This document shows, one piece after another, positions 50,899-57,275 of a stretch of 57,275 nucleotides of DNA. Within the stretch, counting starts at the first letter, position 1. Each line of letters starts with the position of its first letter. The stretch spans positions 1 to 57,275 of the forward strand of contig JACAAZ010000017.1 in NCBI GenBank assembly GCA_013376995.1, read 5' to 3'. The notes under the pieces are model-generated. The model worked only from the letters and a program-made list of their open reading frames with translations. It did not search any database and was not told the origin of the DNA. A program made the translations under genes and the position numbers. Origin of the DNA: Bacteroidota bacterium (lineage in GTDB: Bacteria; Bacteroidota; Bacteroidia; Bacteroidales; UBA4417).

Positions 50899-52086
50899 AT
50901 GACAGAAAAACGGCCTGTTTCATTGCTTCAGCTATTTCTTGCATTTTGCAGGCTGGGTGCGGTTTCATTCGGTGGAAATATGGCTTTGGTGTCAGTAGTT
51001 CAAAATTATGCCTGTAGAAAGAAAAAATGGCTAACTGACGATGTTGTTCTGGATGGCGTAACTTTATGCAGTCTCTTGCCTGGCCCTTTAGCCGTTAACC
51101 TTATAGCCTATTCAGGATACAAGATCCGCGGTTTGGCAGGAGCTATCGTCAGTATTCTGGGAATTCTGCTTCCTTCCTTCATTTTGGTTACCGGCTTATC
51201 TTACCTGTATTTCAATTTCGGTAAGATTCCTGTTGTTAAATCCATTCTTCACAGCCTGGCACCTGTTATGGCAGGGGTTATTTTTGCAACGGTAATTCCT
51301 CTTGCAAGGAAGAACCTTCTTAAAAACTCCCAATACATCATTGCCTCAGCTGCGCTGGTCGTCATGCTTGCATTCCGCGGACCGGCTGGAATTGTAAGTG
51401 TCATTATTTGTTCAGGATTGGCCGGGTATATCCTATTTTACAAGAAGGCCGATATTGAAAATAAGCCTGAAAAATCAAGCCTTCCTGTTTTAAGAATATT
51501 ATTGCTTATACTTCTACTGATAGCAGTTACAGGAGTTTTCTACTTCAAGGTATTGTTTCCCGATGAGAGCCTTCGCCTGTTAGGAAAAACATTCTCAGGA
51601 ATGAGCCTTACCCTCTTCGGAGGCGGATATGTGTTTATTCCCTCCATAGGGACTATTGTTACCAGCACTTTCCACTGGTTAACAATGAAAGAATTTACCG
51701 ACGGGATTGCCATCGGCCAGATCACCCCGGGACCCATACTAATCACTTCAGCTTTTATCGGTTTCAAGATAGCCGGAGTTGGAGGAGCTTTGCTGGCTAC
51801 GCTGGCTACTTTTATCCCCCCGGCAATATTGGTAATGATATCCTCCCATTTCCTGAATTACCTGAAGTCACAACCTGCAGCCCAGTCCATATTCTCCGGC
51901 CTGCGGCCTGCTATTATCGGGATGATTGCTTCAGCAATAGTATTTATTGGTAAAGATGCTGCTCTTGAGTGGCAGAGCTGGTTATTGTTCATAATGGTTG
52001 TAGTTTCGATCCAGCATTACAAGATTGATGCATCCATTGTGATACCCGGGTCTGTGTTCATTGGATATTTTCTCTGTATGCTCTGA
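50899..52086 (+). CDS. chrA: Chromate transporter (CHR family, two-domain)
   Basis: 395 residues in two homologous halves of about 190, each with several transmembrane helices, the full-length long-chain CHR form. The first half has FCRLGAVSFGGNMALVSVVQNY and LCSLLPGPLAVNLIAYSGY; the second has LTLFGGGYVFIPSIGTIVT and GITPGPILI-like text (AIGQITPGPILITSAFIG). Family members export chromate, an analogue of sulfate. The gene is followed after 2 bp by a sulfotransferase and then an arylsulfotransferase, so a sulfate-related substrate deserves thought. No regulator gene adjoins it. Confidence 0.9.
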   Translation: MTEKRPVSLLQLFLAFCRLGAVSFGGNMALVSVVQNYACRKKKWLTDDVVLDGVTLCSLLPGPLAVNLIAYSGYKIRGLAGAIVSILGILLPSFILVTGLSYLYFNFGKIPVVKSILHSLAPVMAGVIFATVIPLARKNLLKNSQYIIASAALVVMLAFRGPAGIVSVIICSGLAGYILFYKKADIENKPEKSSLPVLRILLLILLLIAVTGVFYFKVLFPDESLRLLGKTFSGMSLTLFGGGYVFIPSIGTIVTSTFHWLTMKEFTDGIAIGQITPGPILITSAFIGFKIAGVGGALLATLATFIPPAILVMISSHFLNYLKSQPAAQSIFSGLRPAIIGMIASAIVFIGKDAALEWQSWLLFIMVVVSIQHYKIDASIVIPGSVFIGYFLCML

Positions 52087-52088
52087 TT

Positions 52089-53114
52089 ATGACTAAAGGA
52101 ATACAAGTTATCGGAACCCAGCGTTCGGGCTCGAACCTCCTAAGGGTAATGCTGCATCAGTCCTCACATATCTGTGCGCCACATCCGCCTCATTTGCTTC
52201 GCACCTTTTATCCAATCCTCGAAATGTATGAGGACCTGAGCCAGGATCATAACTTCAAATGCCTTGTCTCTGATGTAATCCATGTTATCCACCTGAACCC
52301 GGTAAACTGGAACTATACCTTTAGTGTACAGGAGGTTATTGAACACTGCAAAAACCAGTCACTTCCTCAGGTTATGAAAGCTGTGTATGAACTCATGGCA
52401 CTTAAGAAAAATGCCGGGATATGGTGTAACAAAAGCATGGCCAATGTTAAGTATTTTAAACAAATGGAAGATGCCGATGTACACCCTTTTTATATCTACC
52501 TCTACCGTGATGGAAGAGATGTAGCACTTTCGTTTAAAAAAGCTGTTGTTGGCGAGAAACACATTTATCACCTGGCAAAACAGTGGCGGCAAGATCAGAT
52601 CCTGGCGATGAACCTTGGGAAAGAGATCGGTGAAGATCGGATTATGAATATCTCGTACGAGAGCTTCACACAACATCCCAAAACCATGCTGGTTGAGCTC
52701 TGCCATAAACTTGATATCCCTTTTGAATCGGAAATGCTGGATTATTACAAATCAGACGAATCAAGATATACTGCCCAGGCAGGCAACATGTGGAACAACC
52801 TCGTGAAACCTGTGCTGAAACATAATAGCAATAAATTTCTTTCTGAGTTATCTGCAGATGACATCCTTATTTTTGAGTCTATAGCCGGTGATGTGCTCGA
52901 GACCTTGGGATATCCACTGGTAAACCCAAATTCTGCCTTGCGAAAAGAATTCAGTGCGACAGAGATTGATACATTTACTTCTGAGAATAAGAAAATGAAG
53001 GAAGCTATCTGGGCTTCTGTTTCCTTAGACATGGAGAAACGACAGGCACAAGAAGAATTCATTCATGAACTTTACCAGCAATTTTACACCTACGAAGCCA
53101 TTAACAAACAATAG
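52089..53114 (+). CDS. Sulfotransferase family protein (third copy)
   Basis: 341 residues. The PAPS 5'-loop is IGTQRSGSNLLRVML at the N-terminus, and the 3'-phosphate site is YLYRDGRDVALSFKKAVVG. The central text (YHLAKQWRQDQILAMNLGKEIGEDRIMNISYESF) fits the bacterial Sulfotransfer_3-like group. It differs clearly from the pair at 20648 and 23012 and lacks their C-terminal hydrophobic segment. It starts 2 bp after the chrA stop and is followed by an arylsulfotransferase after 57 bp. Its acceptor is unknown, probably a small molecule, glycan or lipid. Confidence 0.9.
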   Translation: MTKGIQVIGTQRSGSNLLRVMLHQSSHICAPHPPHLLRTFYPILEMYEDLSQDHNFKCLVSDVIHVIHLNPVNWNYTFSVQEVIEHCKNQSLPQVMKAVYELMALKKNAGIWCNKSMANVKYFKQMEDADVHPFYIYLYRDGRDVALSFKKAVVGEKHIYHLAKQWRQDQILAMNLGKEIGEDRIMNISYESFTQHPKTMLVELCHKLDIPFESEMLDYYKSDESRYTAQAGNMWNNLVKPVLKHNSNKFLSELSADDILIFESIAGDVLETLGYPLVNPNSALRKEFSATEIDTFTSENKKMKEAIWASVSLDMEKRQAQEEFIHELYQQFYTYEAINKQ

Positions 53115-53137
53115 AGGTGAAATTGGATAGTATGCTA

Positions 53138-53145
53138 TACTTTTG
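53138..53145 (+). promoter_or_regulatory. TAnnTTTG -7 element before the arylsulfotransferase
   Basis: TACTTTTG, 26 bp before the ATG at 53172 and within the 57-bp gap after the sulfotransferase stop. It may give the arylsulfotransferase-aldo/keto reductase pair separate transcription. Confidence 0.4.
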
Positions 53146-53171
53146 TAATTCCAAACACCTGTTTTTTGTTT

Positions 53172-54935
53172 ATGATAAGAGCTTTTGTATCCATACTGCT
53201 TCTTTTCAGCATTAGCCTCTGTGCGCAGGTAATCCCACGCAACGGCAGTAACCTCATCCACAGCCAGATCATGTTCGAATACCCTGCTGTTAAGGATGCT
53301 TCCGGCTACGAGATCCAAATTTCAAAATGGGATTCTACCAAACAGGTAACCATTCCCTGCCTCAGGCAAGCAGATAAAACAACGGCAACACTGGTACCCT
53401 GGCTTGATTTTGGATATGAATACAGGTGGACTTACCAGGCTTTCGACAAAAATGGCAAAGCCTTCTTTACATCCCCGGAATATAAATTTTACCTGAAAAT
53501 GCCTGTTGAGCCAAGACTGGACCAGCAGCGTGTCAGGCTCATTCCTTCAAATTGTGTTGATACCCTAAAAGGGCTTATCGCCCTTGATTATACCAAAACG
53601 GTTTTTGACAGGAAAGGCCGGCCCGTTTATTACGTACCCATTAGCCCTCCTTTACTCCCATCGGGATTCTTTATTCGTGATCTTCGTATCTCCCAGGGAG
53701 GCACCATTACGCTTGTTACCAAGTTTGATGCCGTTGAAATGGATCTTGAAGGTCACATTATCTGGATTGCCCCCAATGATGGCAAGGTATCGGGCGAAGC
53801 TACCGAATTTTATCACCATGATTTTAGCAGGTTGGATAATGGCAATTACATGGTACTCTCAGCCAAGCATAAGCTGATGCAGGCACCAAATGATACAGTA
53901 CATGCCAATGTTGAATTTGGCACCATCATCGAATATGATCAGGATGGCAATGTGGTCTGGCATTGGGATTCGGATAAGTATTTTGATACAAGGGACTTGT
54001 TTGCACACAAACTCCCGGATAACAAGTACGATGCATCAACCCACAGCAATTCCATTAAAGTTTCCCCTGATGGTAAGTACATCTACCTGGGGTTTCGGGA
54101 TGTGAGCCGAGTTATCAAAATTGAGAAGGTAAGCGGCAGAGTGATTGAAAGCTATGGTGCAAAGATGCCCTCGGGTGAAGCCAGGAAAGCCAATGGCTTT
54201 TTCCGCTTTCAGCATAGCATGATCCCGCTTAAAGATGGTAACCTTGCGGTATTTAATAATGATTCCATAGCAGATCCTAAAGTTACCTCAAGCGTCTTGA
54301 TCTTCACTGACCCAAAAAATGAGAAGACTCCGTCTAAAATTTTGTGGAAATTCGATTGTAAATTTGATAGCCTATCCAATGGCAAAAGCCTTAAAATGGG
54401 CAATGTAATGGAACTACCCAACCATGACCTCCTGGTCAATATGGGAACTCTTAACAGGACCATCGAGCTTTCCAGGGATAAAAAGATCCTATGGGATGCT
54501 TTTACAGAACAATGGAATGCCAAAGTAAACAAATGGGAGCCATTTTCAACTTTCCGATGTAATTATGTGTCCTCCCTTTATCCCTGCTATTTCACCGCCG
54601 GAATAATGGATGATGGATCCGGAAATACGAAGAAGGGGAATTCTTCTATCCAGGTCTTCAACGAAGGAACGGAAGCAGACAGCTATACCATACAAGTCAG
54701 GAGTGCAGGGGGCCAGAAGGAACTCAGGACTGCTTCCGTATTACCTGGAGAATCTGTTTCGGTTAATTTTGACAAGCCGAAGGCAGAGGGAAAATACCAG
54801 GTCTTTATCATCTCTTCTCTGGATTCCAGAAGAACTAGGACCATTGATATGCCAGGTAATATGCAAGAATCCACGCTTAATAACCTTCCTCAGCATTTTA
54901 CATACAAACAGGAAAAACCAATAGAATTAAGATGA
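53172..54935 (+). CDS. Arylsulfate sulfotransferase (ASST) family protein, exported
   Basis: 587 residues from the ATG at 53172 (a TTG six bases upstream is in frame). A signal peptide ends SLCAQ, so it acts outside the cytoplasm. An N-terminal Fn3-like domain (about 20-110) is followed by a propeller with the ASST pattern: FYHHDFSRLDNGNYMVLS (His215/216), THSNSIKVSPDGKYI (His291), GFRDVSRVIKI (Arg309) and FQHSMIPLKDGNLAVFNN (His348). In the known enzyme the corresponding His and Arg residues bind and transfer sulfate between phenols without PAPS. It lies next to a PAPS-type sulfotransferase and overlaps the aldo/keto reductase by 4 bp. Confidence 0.88.
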   Translation: MIRAFVSILLLFSISLCAQVIPRNGSNLIHSQIMFEYPAVKDASGYEIQISKWDSTKQVTIPCLRQADKTTATLVPWLDFGYEYRWTYQAFDKNGKAFFTSPEYKFYLKMPVEPRLDQQRVRLIPSNCVDTLKGLIALDYTKTVFDRKGRPVYYVPISPPLLPSGFFIRDLRISQGGTITLVTKFDAVEMDLEGHIIWIAPNDGKVSGEATEFYHHDFSRLDNGNYMVLSAKHKLMQAPNDTVHANVEFGTIIEYDQDGNVVWHWDSDKYFDTRDLFAHKLPDNKYDASTHSNSIKVSPDGKYIYLGFRDVSRVIKIEKVSGRVIESYGAKMPSGEARKANGFFRFQHSMIPLKDGNLAVFNNDSIADPKVTSSVLIFTDPKNEKTPSKILWKFDCKFDSLSNGKSLKMGNVMELPNHDLLVNMGTLNRTIELSRDKKILWDAFTEQWNAKVNKWEPFSTFRCNYVSSLYPCYFTAGIMDDGSGNTKKGNSSIQVFNEGTEADSYTIQVRSAGGQKELRTASVLPGESVSVNFDKPKAEGKYQVFIISSLDSRRTRTIDMPGNMQESTLNNLPQHFTYKQEKPIELR

Positions 54936-55954
54936 AATACAATCTGCTTGGAAAGACCGGGGTGCTGGTTTCTGAACTCAGCCTTGGCACAATGACTTTT
55001 GGTGGAAAAGGATACTGGAAAGCTATAGGAGAACTGCCCCAGGATGACATCAATGATATTCTGAAAACAGCTCTAGACAGTGGAATAAATTTCATTGATA
55101 CAGCCAACGGATATTCAGAAGGACTTGCTGAGACCATGCTGGGTAAAGGCCTTAAAGACCTTGGAATATCGAGGCAACTAGTGGTGATCGCTACAAAAGT
55201 CCGGATACGGATGGGTGCAGGAGCAAACCAGGTAGGGCTTTCAAAATTGCATATTGCAGATTCAGTGGACGACAGCCTGAAACGCCTTGGAATGTCGCAT
55301 ATTGACCTGCTGTACATTCATGGCGTTGACCCGATAACCCCATTGGAAGAAACCATGCGGGGATTGGAAGATGTTGTCCGCGACGGGAAAGTTCGTTACC
55401 TGGGGATCAGCAACCACCCTGCATGGATGGTAACGAAGGCAAATGGTATAGCTGATAAGATGGGCTGGTCAAAATTTGTTGCCTTACAAAACTATTACAC
55501 TATTGCTTCACGTGATATAGAAAGAGAGATCGTCCCGATGGCTCTGAGCGAGGGACTTTCTATTATGCCATGGAGCCCGCTTGCAGGAGGTTTCCTTTCA
55601 GGGAAATATACAAGGGAGCACCCGGTAGCCGGCCACAGCCGTCGCGATAACTTCGACTTCCCCCCCATCAACAAACCCAAAGCCTACGACCTTATTGATG
55701 CAATGAAGCTTATAGCCTCAGCACATAAAGTATCCGTCGCCCAGGTTGCACTTGCTTACCTGCTGAAAAAACCAGGTGTAACGAGCATTATTATAGGGGC
55801 AAAGAAAAGTGCCCAGCTGGTTGATAATATTGCAGCATCCCAATTGGCCCTGACTTCAGAAGAGATGAACCAGCTGGACAATATCAGTGCATTGACAACT
55901 GAATACCCGGCATGGATGGTGGAAAGACAGTCAACGGGAAGATTCCCTGAATAA
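54932..55954 (+). CDS. Aldo/keto reductase
   Basis: 340 residues, a TIM-barrel AKR. The catalytic tetrad is visible: Asp and Tyr in FIDTANGYSEGLAETMLG, Lys in VVIATKVRIR, and His in LLYIHGVD. The C-terminal NADPH-binding motif IIIGAKKSAQLVDNIAA is intact. The sequence resembles the YajO/Tas-like AKR group, whose physiological substrates are mostly unknown aldehydes or sugars. The ATG overlaps the ASST stop (ATGA), so the two are translationally coupled. It is convergent with mtnA, 10 bp away. Confidence 0.93.
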   Translation: MKYNLLGKTGVLVSELSLGTMTFGGKGYWKAIGELPQDDINDILKTALDSGINFIDTANGYSEGLAETMLGKGLKDLGISRQLVVIATKVRIRMGAGANQVGLSKLHIADSVDDSLKRLGMSHIDLLYIHGVDPITPLEETMRGLEDVVRDGKVRYLGISNHPAWMVTKANGIADKMGWSKFVALQNYYTIASRDIEREIVPMALSEGLSIMPWSPLAGGFLSGKYTREHPVAGHSRRDNFDFPPINKPKAYDLIDAMKLIASAHKVSVAQVALAYLLKKPGVTSIIIGAKKSAQLVDNIAASQLALTSEEMNQLDNISALTTEYPAWMVERQSTGRFPE

Positions 55955-55964
55955 TCAACGATTT

Positions 55965-57050
55965 CTAATGCCCGATCAGGGAGTGTATCTCTTTGATATG
56001 CTCTGAATTGGCACCAATTATCCCTTTTTCAGTTATTATCCCGCTGATATATTCTGCCGGGGTAACATCAAATGCCGGGTTAAATGCTGAAGAACCCGGG
56101 GAGGTCACACGGATTCTGCGAATTATACCTTCTTCATCAGGCCCCGACTGGAAATGTACTTCTTCTTCGTCACGCTCTTCTATCACAATGTGTGTTCCAT
56201 TTGGAATTGAAAGGTCAAAGGTCGTAAATGGAGCGGCAATATAGAAGGGAATACCGAATTGCTTAGCTATGATTGCCTTTTCGAAGGTGCCTATTTTATT
56301 GGCAGCGTCACCGTTGGCTGCTATGCGGTCAGCACCTGTTATCACCATATCCACCATACCTTTTGACATAAGATAAGCTGCTGCATTATCCGGAACTATG
56401 CTATGCGATATTCCTTCATTCATCAACTCCCAGGCAGTGAGTCGTGCCCCCTGGCTCCTGGGACGGGTTTCATCTGCATATACGAAAACCTTTTTCCCAT
56501 CGCGATTGGATATATATATCGGAGAAAGAGCTGATCCGTAATCCACGAACCCCAGCCAACCGGCATTGCAGTGGGTAAGTATCCTGTTCCCATCCTTTAT
56601 GAGCTTACTTCCAAATTCACCAATACTGATAGCATTCTGTACATTCTCCTCAGCAAGCCGCTGGGCTTCCGAAACTGCAGCATCAGCAGATATGAGTCCT
56701 GCGGTGAAAACCTTTTCCGTGGCGTAATAAAGGTTGCGTGCAGTTGGGCGTGTAGCTTCAATCTCATTCCTGGCATCCTCAACGTTAAAATGTTCTTCGG
56801 AAGGCTGGGCGCTAAGTGCTAAGCGCCTGCCACTTTCCCTTTCCAGAAAGGCCTGTGCCATTGCGAAACCCGCTGCTGCCCCAATGGCGCCGGCTCCCCT
56901 GGTAATCATAGTCCGGATCGCATGGCAGGTATCCTTGCAGGTCCTGGCCTCATAAATCCTGAATTCAAACGGCAGGGCATTCTGATCAATCATAAAGACC
57001 GATGAGCCTTCCATCCATATGGTCCTGTAGTGTTTCCCGGCGACTTTCAT
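55965..57050 (-). CDS. mtnA: S-methyl-5-thioribose-1-phosphate isomerase
   Basis: 361 residues. The family motifs are complete: ITRGAGAIGAAAGFAMAQA, ILTHCNAGWLG with the catalytic Cys, YADETRPRSQGARLTAWEL, and VITGADRIAANGDAANKIGT with the catalytic Asp. The enzyme converts methylthioribose-1-phosphate to methylthioribulose-1-phosphate in the methionine salvage pathway. Other salvage genes (mtnB to mtnK) are not in this window. It is a single gene whose upstream region contains the 57104-57275 repeats. Confidence 0.95.
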   Translation of the reverse strand: MKVAGKHYRTIWMEGSSVFMIDQNALPFEFRIYEARTCKDTCHAIRTMITRGAGAIGAAAGFAMAQAFLERESGRRLALSAQPSEEHFNVEDARNEIEATRPTARNLYYATEKVFTAGLISADAAVSEAQRLAEENVQNAISIGEFGSKLIKDGNRILTHCNAGWLGFVDYGSALSPIYISNRDGKKVFVYADETRPRSQGARLTAWELMNEGISHSIVPDNAAAYLMSKGMVDMVITGADRIAANGDAANKIGTFEKAIIAKQFGIPFYIAAPFTTFDLSIPNGTHIVIEERDEEEVHFQSGPDEEGIIRRIRVTSPGSSAFNPAFDVTPAEYISGIITEKGIIGANSEHIKEIHSLIGH

Positions 57051-57103
57051 AGGGGTAATTTACGGGTTTGGAAATAAACTGAATATTTTTTTCTGTCCTG
57101 ATT

Positions 57104-57275
57104 TGTGTGCTCTTAATCTTTTTGAACACTGATGACACTGAAAGAAATGATTTTCACAGAAAAATAGCTTTTTACATACATAATAACCTTTCTGTGACAA
57201 TCTGTATTTTCAGTTTAATCTGTGTGCTCTTAATCTTTTTGAACACTGATGACACTGAAAGAAATGATTTTCACA
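57104..57275. repeat. 55-bp direct repeat at the window end
   Basis: 57104-57158 recurs exactly at 57221-57275, 117 bp apart, and may continue past the window edge. The unit begins TGTGTGCTCTTAATC and contains GAACACTGATGACACTGAAAG; between the copies are AATCTGT and CAGTTTAATC. It belongs to the same CTGTGTGC family as the elements at 37211 and 41141. Confidence 0.9.

Overview
The window looks like a piece of a Bacteroidota chromosome, probably Bacteroidales/Marinilabiliales-like. Evidence: several secreted proteins end in type IX secretion (T9SS) sorting domains, there is a SusC-like receptor, starts are preceded by TAnnTTTG promoter elements with little Shine-Dalgarno signal, and the intergenic DNA is AT-rich and full of short repeats. 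I see no rRNA, tRNA, CRISPR array, phage or IS transposase. No taxonomic marker gene is present, so the placement is an inference.

Layout. 1-7300: the tail of an unidentified gene, a small lipoprotein, a fatty acyl-AMP ligase, a YgiQ-type radical SAM protein, a universal stress protein, and an ECF sigma factor followed by a membrane protein that joins an anti-sigma-like N-terminus to a beta-barrel-like C-terminus. 7500-18900: secreted and surface proteins: a serpin, a putative outer-membrane barrel, a BNR/VPS10-like propeller, a nearly free-standing T9SS sorting domain, and two paralogous CxxCH/PKD-like T9SS proteins that differ by about two repeat units.

19100-36200 is the most coherent block and looks like a cell-surface glycan/lipid locus. 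It holds a WecE-type sugar aminotransferase; two paralogous sulfotransferases on either side of a Wzx-like flippase; a GNAT acyltransferase with a polyprenyl-phosphate-type GT2; an SDR, KASIII and ACP trio; a B12-binding radical SAM enzyme; an OafA-like acyltransferase; a MATE transporter; a divergent acyl-activating enzyme; and a TMTC-like GT-C/TPR membrane protein. The simplest reading is synthesis, acylation, sulfation and export of a 4-amino-sugar-containing surface glycan, perhaps coupled to protein O-glycosylation. The product is not known from sequence alone.

36500-57100: 3-methyladenine glycosylase, a Rossmann protein, an orphan SusC-like receptor, a MarR-adaptor-RND-TolC efflux operon, a lamin-tail/CotH-kinase T9SS protein, a ChrA-sulfotransferase-arylsulfotransferase-aldo/keto reductase run, and MtnA.

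Intergenic DNA is unusually structured. There is an eight-copy 31-34 bp array (25754-26012) built on a 12-nt hairpin loop that recurs in a different stem over the stop codon of the neighbouring SDR gene. A composite element with 11-bp units occurs twice in opposite orientation. A family of dyad elements is interrupted by GC-rich palindromes. A 55-bp direct repeat lies at the window end.
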